This document shows positions 21,352-30,799 of a stretch of 64,000 nt of DNA, in pieces. Numbering within the stretch: position 1 is the stretch's first letter; each line of letters starts with the position of its first letter. The DNA comes from Rebecca billardiae RCC1528 (taxonomy: Eukaryota; Haptophyta): assembly GCA_965240325.2 (NCBI GenBank), contig OZ251246.1:1264398-1328397 (forward strand), given 5' to 3'. Position numbers and translations under genes: made by a program. The notes under the pieces were generated by a model. That model did not search any database. It saw only the letters and a list, made by a program, of their open reading frames with translations, and was not told where the DNA came from.

Positions 21352-24096
21352 ATGGCGGCTGCCAGCCGTGGCGCCGGCGCGCGCTGGCCCGCCACCGTGC
21401 TGGCGCTGGTGGTGGCGGCGGCGAACGTGCGGTGCGCGGCACCGCCGCAGCCGTCGCCGCCGCCACCGGTGCCGCCGAGCCCGCCGCCCTCGCCGCCGCC
21501 CTCGCCGCCGCCCTCGCCGCAGCCGCGAGCACCGCCGCGCCCGCCGCCGCGCCCGCCGCCGCGCCCGCCGCCGAGCCCGCCGCCGAGCCCGCCGCCTCCA
21601 AGCACACCGGCGCAGCCCAAGCCGCCGCCAAAGCCACCGCCTAGCCCGCCACCGCCGCCTTTCCCCTCGCCGCCGCCGCCGGGGCCGCCCAGCCCGCCGC
21701 CGAGCCCGCCGCCCTCGCCGAGCCCGCCGCCGAGCCGGCCCCCGCCGCCGCAGCCGTCGCCACCGCCGCCGGTGCCGCCGAGCCCGCCGCCGAGCCCGCC
21801 GCCTTCGCCCCCGTCGCTCCCACCACCCAGACCGCCGCCGAGCCCGCCGCCGCGCGCGCCGCCGGCGCCGCCGCCGGCGCCGCCGCCGGCGCCGCCGCCG
21901 GCGCCGCCGCCGAGCCCGCCGCCCTCGCCGCCGCCCAGCCCGCCGCCGAGCCCGCCGCCCTCGCCGCCGCCCAGCCCGCCGCCGCCGTCGGTGCGGCCGC
22001 CACCGTCTCCGCCGCCACGCGCGCCGCCTCGCGCGCCGCCGCCACCGCTCCCATCCCCGCCGCCTCCCGCGCCGCCGAGCCCGCCGCCATCGCCGCCACC
22101 ATCGCCGCCGTCGCCACCGCCGCGGCCGCCGCCGAGCCCGCCGCCGGCGCCGCCACCCAGCCCGCCGCCGAGCCCACCGCCGACCCCCCCGCCGAGCCCG
22201 CCCCCCATGCCGCCCCCTAGCCCGCCGCCGGCGTCGCCGCCGCGCCCGCCGCCGAGCCCGCCGCCCACACCGCCGCCCAACCCGCCGCCCAGCCCGCCGC
22301 CGAGCCCGCCGCCCAGCCCGCCACCCAGCCCGCCGCCGAGCGCGCCGCCCACACCGCCGCCATCGCCGCCGCCCATGCCGCCCCCTAGCCCGCCACCCAG
22401 CGCGCCGCCGAGCCCGCCGCCGAGCCCGCCGCCGAGCGCGCCGCCAGCGCCGCCGCCGAGCCCGCCGCCGCAGCCGCCTCCGAGCCCGCCGCCGAGCCCG
22501 CCGCCGAGCCCGCCGCCGAGCGCGCCGCCAGCGCCGCCGCCGAGCCCGCCGCCGCAGCCGCCTCCGAGCCCGCCGCCGAGCGCGCCGCCGAGCGCGCCGC
22601 CGAGCACGCCACCCAGACCGCCGCCGAGCCCACCGCCGAGCCCGCCGCCGCACTCACCTCCGAGCCCGCCGCCGAGTCCGCCGCCCAGCGCGCCACCGAG
22701 GCTGCCGCCGAGCGCGCCGCCTGCGCCGCCGCCGAGCACGCCGCCGAGCGCGCCGCCAGGCGCGCCGCCAGGCGCGCCGCCGAGCGCGCCGCCGAGCCCG
22801 CCGCCGAGCGCGCCGCCAGCGCCGCCGCCGAGCGCGCCGCCGCAGCCGCCTCCGAGCGCGCCGCCGAGCGCGCCGCCGAGCGCGCCGCCGAGCACGCCAC
22901 CCAGCGCGCCGCCAGGCGCGCCGCCGAGCGCGCCGCCGAGCGCGCCGCCAGCGCCGCCGCCGAGCCCGCCGCCGCAGCCGCCGCCGAGCGCGCCGCCGAG
23001 CCCGCCGCCGAGCGCGCCGCCAGCGCCGCCGCCGAGCGCGCCGCCGCAGCCGCCTCCGAGCGCGCCGCCGAGCGCGCCGCCGAGCGCGCCGCCGAGCACG
23101 CCACCCAGCGCGCCGCCAGGCGCGCCGCCAGGCGCGCCGCCGAGCACGCCGCCGAGCACGCCGCCAGCGCCGCCGCCGAGCCCGCCGCCGCAGCCGCCGC
23201 CGAGCGCGCCGCCGAGCCCGCCGCCGAGCGCGCCGCCAGCGCCGCCGCCGAGCGCGCCGCCGCAGCCGCCTCCGAGCGCGCCGCCGAGCGCGCCGCCGAG
23301 CGCGCCGCCGCTCGCGCCGCCGAGTCCGCTGCCGTCCCCGCCGCCGCTCGCGCCGCCCAGCCACCCGCCTCCCGCCCCGCCGCCGTCGGCGCCGCCGAGC
23401 GCGCCGCCGCTCCAACCGCCGAGCCCTCCGCCTGCGCCGCCACCCGGCCGGCTGCCGAGCCCGGCGCCAACGCCGCCGCCGCCGCGGGCGCCGCCGCCGC
23501 GCGTGCCGCCGGCGTCACCACCGCCGCGCCCGCCGCCGCCGCCGCCGCCCGGCCCGCCACGCGCGCCGCCGAGCCACCCGCCGCCGCCGAGCCCGCCGTC
23601 GCCGCTCGCGTCGCCGCCACCGCGCCTGCCGCCGCCTTCGCCCGCGCGGCGCTCGCCACCGCCGTCCACACCGCCGCCGCCCTCGCCGCACGCGCCGCCG
23701 CTCCCGCCGCCGCCCTCGCCGCGCTTGCCGCCGCCGCCTTCGCCGCCGCTTAGCCCGCCGCCGCCGCCGCGCGCCGAGCCGTTCCCGCCGCCCGCGCCGC
23801 CGAGCCCGCCGCCGTCGCCGCCGCCCTCGCCGCCGCCACGCGCGCCGTCGCCCTCGCCGCCGTGCGCGCCGCCGCCCTCGCCACGCCCGCCCATGCCCAC
23901 GCCGCCGCCCGCGCCGCCGCCGCCGCCGCCCTCCGCACCGCCGCGCCCGCCGCCGAGCTCTCCGCCGCCGAGCTCGCCGCCGCCGCCGCCGTCACCGCCG
24001 CCGTCGCCGCCGCCGAGCCCGCCGCCGCCGAGCCCGCCGCCCGTGCCGCCGCCGCCTCCGCGCACCGAGCCCTTCCCTCCGCCGGCGCCGCCGAGC

Positions 24097-24128
<32 letters not shown>

Positions 24129-24131
24129 ACC

Positions 24132-24167
<36 letters not shown>

Positions 24168-24679
24168 CTCGCCGCCCGCGCCGCCGCCGCCGCCGTCGCC
24201 GCCGTCGCCGCCGCCGCCCGCGCCGCCGCCGCCGAGCCCGCCGCCGCCGCCGCCGCCGCTGCCGCCGCTGCCGCCGCTCTCGGCGGCCGCCGGCGCGGCG
24301 TCGCGCGTGCGCAGCCGCGCGACGCTCGAGGGCGAGCCGTCCGCGTGGGACGCGGCGTCGGAGGCGGGGCGGGCGCAGCGCGCGGCGTTCCGCGGCGCGG
24401 TGGCGGCGGGCCTGGGCGTGGCCGAGGCGCGCGTGCACATCGTGGCGGTGCTGCCGGGCAGCGTGGCCGTCGTGTTCGACGTGCTGCACGAGCCGTCCGC
24501 GGCCACGCCCACGCTGGCCGACCTCGCGGCCGCGCTCACGGCCGCGAGCGGACCCGTGCGCGCGGCCGTGGGGTCGGCGCTCAACACGACGGTGCTGGCG
24601 CTCTCGCACCCGCAGCCGCGGCCCGCGCCCGCGCCCGCGCCGAGCGCGGCCGAGCTGGGCGCGTCCGCGTCCGCCGCCG

Positions 24680-24713
<34 letters not shown>

Positions 24714-27192
24714 GCGGGGCGGCGTCGGGCTGGGCGCAAGCGCCGTCTCGACGGCGCCGGGCGCGCGGCGCGGCGCGGGGCGCGGCGCGGTGCTGGGCGG
24801 CGCGCTGTTCGTGTGCGTGGGCTGCGCGCTGAGCACGCTCGCGCTGTGCGTGCTCGACGCGCGCGACGAGGCGGCGCGGCGCGAGGCGGTGCGCGCGCTC
24901 GGCGAGCGCTCGGCGCACGCGGCGGCGCGCGGCGCGCAGCCGCCGGCGCGCGACGCGCACGGCGCGCGCCGGCGCGCGGCCGCGCGGCACGTGCAGCGCC
25001 TCGCGCGCGGCGCGGCGGCGCGGCGCGTGGCCGCGCGGCTGCGCGCGGCGCGCGCGCTCGCGGGGCACTCGGCGGACTGGCCGCTCGCCCTGCGCCTCGC
25101 GCGCGTGCACTCGCTCGGCGGGCTCGCGCTGCGCAGCGCCGCGGCGGGCGCGCGGCGCGGCTCGCACGCGCTGGTCGCGTGGTGCGGCGCCGCGGCCGCG
25201 CTCGCGCTCGCGTGCGCGCTCGGCGCGCACGCGCCGGCGCGCACGCTGGGCGGCGGCGGCGCGGCGGGCGTGGCGCGGCTGGGCGCGCTGTGCGCCGTGC
25301 TGTGCGCGCCGCTCGTCGGCTGCGCGCGCCGGCTGCTCCGGCTGCCGCCCACGCGCCCGCTGTCGCCGGGGTCGCTCGCGCTCGCGACGCGCGCCGCCGT
25401 GCGCCGCCGCGCCGCGCGCCGGCTGCTGCTGCGCAGGCTGAGCGACGGCCGGCTGCTGCACGCCACGCGCCGCTCGCTCACGCGCGGCGCGGCGCGGCCG
25501 CGCACGGCGGAGGCGAGCGTCGTCGCGCTGCACCGCGCCGCGCCGCCGCCGCCCGCGCCGCCGCGGTGCGCGTGGCGCGCGGAGGGCGAGGGTGAGGGCG
25601 TGGAGGCGGAGGACGACGGCGCGCGCGCGTGGTGGCAGACCGCGGCGCACGGCGGCGGCGCGGCGGCGGTCACGCCGCTCGCGCGCGCCGACGCCACCGC
25701 GGCGGCGGCGGCGGGCGCGGCGCCGCAGCCGCCGCTGCCGCTGCCCGCCGCGCCGCTGCCCGCCGCGCCCGCCGACGGCGCGCGCGTCGCGGGCGCGGCG
25801 CGCGCCGCGCGCTTCCGGCCGGGCCGGTGCACGCGCCGCTCGGTCGAGTCGGAGCTGAGCGCGTGCAGCGCGGGCGCGTGGGCGGAGAAGGCGATGCAGC
25901 GCACGCCGGACGCGCCGCTCGACCGCGCGGCGCTGCGCGAGCTCGCCGCCGCGTTCCCCGCGGGCGCGGCCGCGCGCGCGCGCGCCGCGCGCGAGCCGGC
26001 GGCCGAGGGCGCGTGCGCGTGCGCGCGCGCGCCGCGCGCGCTGCCGTCGGGCGCGGCCGCGGCCGTGCGCGCGGTCTCGCGCATGCGCACGCTCGCCGCG
26101 AGCACCGCGGCCGCGCAGCCGCAGCCGCAGCCGCAGCCGCAGCGCGCGGAGGCGGCGCCCGCGCCCTCGCCCGCGCCGGCGCCGCTGCCGCCCAAGCCGC
26201 CGCCGCCGCTCCCTGCGCGCGAGGCGGCGTGCGGGTGCCAGAGCAGCAGCGCGCGCAGCGACGGCGCGGGCGCTGCGAGCGCGCGCTCGCGCTCGCGCTC
26301 GGGCGGCAGGCGGCAGCCGGCGTCCGCCTCGTCCGCGTGCCGCGCCGTCGCGACGTGGCTGACGGCGGACGAGGCGGACGACGACGCGCTCGGGCGCAGG
26401 CCGCACCCGCTCGCGCCCGCGGGCGCGCCGCACCCGCCGCCGCCGCCGGGGCCGCCGCCGCCCGCGCCGCCCTCGGCGCCGCCGCCGCCGCCGCCCGCGC
26501 CGCCGCCGCCGCCGCGCCTGGACGAGCGCGCGCTCGAGGCGCTGCGCGTGCGCTTCGCCGCGTCCGACTCGGACCTGAGCGGCTCGCTCGACGAGCGCGA
26601 GCTGGGCGTGCTGCTGGGCGTGCAGCTGGGCGTGCGCGTGCCGAGGCACCGCGTGCGCGCGCTCTTCGGCGCGCTCGACGCGGACGGCGACGGCCGCATC
26701 CAGTTCCCCGAGCTGGCGGCGTGGTCGGCCAAGGCGCTGCACGGCGCGCGCACGCGCGAGCAGGCCAAGGTGCGGCGGCAGCGCGCGTGGCGCTCGAGCG
26801 CGCGCGCGCGCACCGCCGCGCGCTGGGGCGCGGCGCTGTGCCTCGTCGGCGCGTGCGCCGCGCTCGCGCTCGAGCTCGGCGGCGAGGCGCTCGACGAGAC
26901 CGGCGCGGCGCTCGCGCTCGCGGCGGCGGCGCTCGGCGCGCTCGGCGCGCTCGGCGTGGGCGAGCCGGCGCTGCTGTGCGCGGAGGACTGGCTGCGCGCG
27001 CACGCGCTCGACGCCGCGCTGCAGATCACGCTCGGCCCGGCGGGCGGCGCGCCGCCGCCGCCGCCCGCGCGCGCGCAGCTGCCGGGCGCGCCGCCGCCGG
27101 GCGCGGGCGGCGTGCGCGGCGCGGCGCGGCGCGCGCTCGCGGCGGCGCTCGTGATGCTCATCGGCGGCGTGCCGCCGGCCGACGGCTACTAG
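21352..27192 (+). CDS. Giant Pro-rich (extensin/pherophorin-like) multi-pass membrane protein with two EF-hands
   Basis: One uninterrupted frame of 1,946 residues from the ATG at 21352. Residues 1-24 are a signal peptide. Residues about 25-975 are PPSPPPS/PPSAPPS repeats like hydroxyproline-rich wall proteins. Residues about 977-1100 are globular (GVAEARVHIVAVLPGSVAVV), followed by a poly-Gly run. Hydrophobic segments lie at about 1146-1168, 1273-1292, 1305-1326, 1825-1843, 1853-1870 and at the C-terminus. Two canonical EF-hand loops follow a second Pro run: DSDLSGSLDERE (1739-1750) and DADGDGRIQFPE (1776-1787), both with Asp at 1 and 3, Gly at 6 and Glu at 12. Likely a wall-contacting, calcium-sensing plasma-membrane protein (inference). 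The DNA repeats make the exact Pro-rich length assembly-dependent. Confidence 0.75.
21430..24280 (+). repeat. CCG/AGCCCGCCG coding minisatellite
   Basis: 2.85 kb of nearly pure CCG, AGC-CCG-CCG and AGC-GCG-CCG units coding Pro/Ser/Ala. Near-identical blocks of roughly 250 bp recur between 22720 and 23290 (landmark CCGCCGCAGCCGCCTCCGAG), showing recent internal duplication. Confidence 0.9.
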
Positions 27193-27304
27193 AGGCTCCG
27201 GCCGGGGGGAGGACGCGCTGCGTGCACCGCCCGGTGGACGGTAGCCAGTGTCGCGGAATCGAGTCCGCCATCCTGGCTGGAGTAGGTTTCTTTCTTTTGC
27301 TCAG

Positions 27305-28272
27305 CCCGGACTCCGGAGTCGCCGGCTCGCCGCCGAGGGGCGGCCACACGCCCACACCGGCCGCGAAGAGGCGCGTCGCTCGCCGCCGCGTCGCTGCGTC
27401 GCTGCTGCTCTTCTCCAAGTACCACGGGCTGGGCAACGACTACGTGCTCGTGGACAACCGCGCCTCCGCCGAGCCGCTCCTCAGCGCCGCGCGCGCGCGC
27501 GCGCTGTGCGAGCGGCACGTGGGCGTGGGCGCGGACGGCGTGCTGCTCGCGATGCCGCCCGCGGACGGCGCGCACGTGGGCATGCGGCTGGTGAAGCCCG
27601 ACGGCTCGGAGCCGCCGCTGTGCGGCAACGGCATCCGCTGCCTCGCGCGCTTCGTCGCCGACCGCGACGGCGACCGCGCGCCGCGCGCGTGCACACGTGG
27701 TGTCGACGGGCGTGGGGCTGGTGCGCTGCGAGCTGCGAGCGGACGGCCGCGTCGCCGTCGACATGGGCGAGCCGCAGCTCGGCGCGGCGGGCGTGCCGAC
27801 GACGCTGCCCGCCGGCGCGGACGGGCGCGTGCTCGACGCGCCGCTCGAGGCGGGCGGCCGCGCGTGGCGCGTCGCGTGCGTGGGCGTGGGCCGCCCGCAC
27901 GCCGTCGTGCTGCTGCGGGGCGCGGACGAGCTGCGCGCGCTGCAGCTGCGCGAGCTCGGCCCGGCGTTCGAGGCGCGGACCGACGCGTTCCCGCGCGGCG
28001 TGAACACCGAGTTCGCGCGCGTCCTCTCGCGCACGCGCCTGCGCATGCGCGTGTGGGAGGCGGGCTCGGGCGAGACGCTCGCGTGCGGCGCGGGCGCGTG
28101 CGCGCTCGTGGTCGCGGCCGCGGCGCTCGGCGTCGCGGAGCGCGCGTGCACGGTCGAGCTGCCGGGCGGCGAGCTCGAGATCGAGTGGCGCGCGGCGGAC
28201 AACCGCGTCCGGATGACGGGCCCCGCGGCGCACGTCTTTGACGGCCAGCTCGCCCGCCCGGGCGAGCCATAA
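27305..28272 (+). CDS. dapF: Diaminopimelate epimerase (DapF), 5' end unresolved, apparent 1-nt frameshift
   Basis: Converts LL- to meso-diaminopimelate in lysine synthesis, normally in the plastid of algae. Family motifs in order: SKYHGLGNDYVLVDN (27414-27458), VGVGADGVLL, PPLCGNGIRCLARF with the first catalytic Cys (codon 27621), VNTEFARVL, and SGETLACGAGACA with the second catalytic Cys (codon 28084). Two oddities. First, the frame changes by 1 nt between about 27663 and 27697, between CLARFVADRD and VVSTGVGLVRCEL; no intron would fit. Second, no in-frame ATG lies between the preceding stop (27192) and the first motif. A pyrimidine tract ending CTCAG at 27304 looks like a 3' splice site, so the start is probably in an upstream exon. 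The 27305 start given here is that inferred exon boundary; the Arg/Ala-rich sequence after it would suit a transit peptide. Confidence 0.85.
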
Positions 28273-28365
28273 ATGACGACGTCTCAAAATATATCGCGGC
28301 ATATCAGTGTCAAGAAAGTCTCTATTGAATATGGGGGGTAGGAAACGGAAAGAGCGACGACGACG

Positions 28366-29958
28366 ATGGCTGCTTCCGACGACGACGACGACGACAACAC
28401 GCCCCAGCCGTCCGGCGAGCTCCCCGCGCCGACGGCGCGGCGCGCGGTGGAGGTGCGCGCGGCGGAGCGCGCGCTGCGGCTCGGGTACGAGTCGGAGGGC
28501 CCGCCGCCGCCGCCGCGCCTCCGCTCGCGCCTCGCCAAGCTCGAGCCGCTCGCGGCCGCGCTGCGCGCGCGCGAGGGGCCGGACGCGCCGGCCGGGCGCG
28601 ACCCCGCCGGCGCGACCGTCTTCGCGCTCGGCCCGGTCGAGCTGGGCGGCGGCGGCGCGCGGTGGCCGTTCGTGCTCTACCTCGGCGCGCCCGACGCCGC
28701 GGCGCTCCACCCCGCCGCCGACCCGCGCCGCGAGCTGAGCGGCCTGCAGCACGACCTGCGGCGCGGCGCGGTGCACGCGCTCGCGCTCGGCGAGCTGCGC
28801 GCGGCCCAGCCGGTGCGGCCGCGCGCGCTGCTGCGCGGCTGGGCGCGCGGGCCGTCCGACGCGGCGCTCCTCGTCGCGCACGCCGCGCCCGGCGGCGCGC
28901 ACGCCGCGTGGACGCGGCTGGGCGCGGGCCACGCGCTGCAGCTGCTGTGCGAGACCGCCGCGCCGATGCCGAGCGCGCCCACGCTCGCGCGCCGCGCGCA
29001 GCTGCACGCCGCGATGCGCGGCGCGCGTGGCGCGGCGGCGGAGGCGGAGGTTGCGCGGCTCGCCGAGCTGGAGGCCGAGCTGCGCGCCGACGGCCTCGAC
29101 GATCCCGCCCTCGCCGAGCTCCTCGCCGAGCTCGCGGCGCGCGCGGCCGCGGAGGGGCGCGGCGGCGCGCCCGCGCGCGCGCTCGCGCGCGCGGGCGCGC
29201 GGCTCGGGCCCGACGTCGAGCTGGCGTTCGGGGCGGAGGAGGTGAGCTACGCGCTGTTCGGCGGGCCGCACCAGCCGCTGCGCGGCAGCCGCGGCTGGGC
29301 GCAGACGCCGCCCGCCGCGCTGCGCGCCGCGGCGCACGCGTGCGCGCTCGCGAGCCTGGCGCGCGCGGCCGGGGGCGCCGTCCGCTTTGAGCCGGGCGCG
29401 CAGCAGCGGCAGCAGCAGCAGCAGCCGGGCGGGGCGCACGCGGGCGCAGACGCGCTGGAGGAGACGATGGCGGGGCGGGAGGCGGTCGCCGTGGTGTGGC
29501 TCTGCGTGCGCGAGGCGTGCGCGCGCGGCGCGCTGCCCGCGGTGGGCAGCGCGGTGGGCGCCGCCGCCCTGCTCGCGCCGCCGCCGCCGCCGCCGCCCGC
29601 GGAGCGGCCGCGCGCGCGCCCGCGGCCGCCGCAGCGCCGGCCGGCGGCGGCGCGCGCCGCGCCCGCGGCGGAGCCGCGCGGCGAGGCCAGCGCGGCGGCC
29701 GCTGCCGCCGGTGGCAGCGGCGCTGGCGACGGCGAGGACGAGGACGAGGACGAGGACGAGCCGAGCGTGCCCAACGCGCAGCTGCAGGCGTACCTGCGCG
29801 CACGCGGCGCCTCGGCCGCGGCGGCGGGCAGCGTGGCGGCCGCGGTGATCGAGACGGTGCGCGTGCGAGGCACGCGCGCGCCCGTCGGGATGGAGGGGCG
29901 CGAGCTCTCGTCGTCGGAGGAGGAGGACGGCTCCTCCTCCGACGGGAGCAGCGCGTGA
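28366..29958 (+). CDS. Unknown acidic, Ala-rich protein
   Basis: Single exon of 530 residues from the ATG at 28366 (MAASDDDDDDNTPQPS), 93 bp after DapF. I do not recognise a family. The N-terminus is acidic; residues about 80-330 have balanced composition with globular-looking segments (RWPFVLYLGAPDAAALHPAA; ELAFGAEEVSYALFGGPHQP). A Gln run (about 346-356) and a hydrophobic stretch EAVAVVWLCVREACARG (about 371-387) follow, then a poly-Pro and Arg/Ala linker, an EDEDEDEDE run (about 456-465), a short conserved-looking helix VPNAQLQAYLRARGAS and an acidic Ser-rich tail (SSSEEEDGSSSDGSS) that looks like a CK2 substrate. A nuclear protein is a guess. Confidence 0.6.
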   Translation: MAASDDDDDDNTPQPSGELPAPTARRAVEVRAAERALRLGYESEGPPPPPRLRSRLAKLEPLAAALRAREGPDAPAGRDPAGATVFALGPVELGGGGARWPFVLYLGAPDAAALHPAADPRRELSGLQHDLRRGAVHALALGELRAAQPVRPRALLRGWARGPSDAALLVAHAAPGGAHAAWTRLGAGHALQLLCETAAPMPSAPTLARRAQLHAAMRGARGAAAEAEVARLAELEAELRADGLDDPALAELLAELAARAAAEGRGGAPARALARAGARLGPDVELAFGAEEVSYALFGGPHQPLRGSRGWAQTPPAALRAAAHACALASLARAAGGAVRFEPGAQQRQQQQQPGGAHAGADALEETMAGREAVAVVWLCVREACARGALPAVGSAVGAAALLAPPPPPPPAERPRARPRPPQRRPAAARAAPAAEPRGEASAAAAAAGGSGAGDGEDEDEDEDEPSVPNAQLQAYLRARGASAAAAGSVAAAVIETVRVRGTRAPVGMEGRELSSSEEEDGSSSDGSSA

Positions 29959-30799
29959 TGACTCGGACCGCTTCGGGCGTAGCAGGCCGCGCGTAACTGC
30001 CACGTGGCCCAGCCGCCAGCGGCGCTGCGCAGCTGAGCAGCTACTGCTAGCGAGGCGTAGCAACCAAGATCGAGGTGGGCTGGACGGGTGAGCGCAGTCC
30101 TTGCGGCGGACGATGCCTCGCCCCATCACGCCGGCTCACAGTGCGCTAACCGCCACCGAACACAGCAACGATTTCTTTTTTAAAGCGGCCGTTAAGGAAA
30201 CTCCAACAAATTGATTTTCGGCCGTTAACGGCTGAATCTGGTGGTCCGGGCCAAATCCCGAGACGAGCGTTCGTCCGCTCGGCGTCGCACGGACGCCGTC
30301 GGAGGGCTTGGCGGCCGACCGTTCGACTCGCGGTGCGCGCGTGCGCCGTGCGTGCGCGTGTGGCGGCGTCCACGTCGCCGCTGCGCCACCGGTGCTCTAA
30401 TCGCGAGTGTTCCCCAACCTATCCCCCGCCTGCCCCGCACCCGCTCCGCGTCCCGACGCGCCACGCCGATCTACTTTGCTAGGTCTGTTCGTGACACGGT
30501 GCGAATTCGCGCCCGCCCGCACGCCGCCGCGCGCGGGGATGCAGGAAGTACATGGAGGGGCGCGGAGTTTACATTCAGGGGGCGGGTTACTCGTGATCCA
30601 CGCACATGCGCAGCGGGAACGCTTACTTTTGTATGGGTGACCGGGAATTTGTATCGGACTAACTTGCGGCGGCTACGGCCGGCCCGGCCGCGCCGCACCG
30701 CGCTCGCCGCGCGCAGCAATGACGACGGCTGTGCTCACCGTGGGCAAGGGCAAGCGTTCCTGCGCGAAGCCTAGGAAGTCCAAGCTGTATCGCAAAGGT

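Noticed and set aside
21219-27161. 1,980-codon Gly-rich open frame antisense to the Pro-rich gene
   Set aside because: It is the complement of CCG repeats; the plus strand has the signal peptide, EF-hands and membrane segments.
27663-27697. Short intron to explain the DapF frame change
   Set aside because: The interval is at most about 35 nt, far shorter than the other introns (116-265 nt), and has no suitable donor-acceptor pair.
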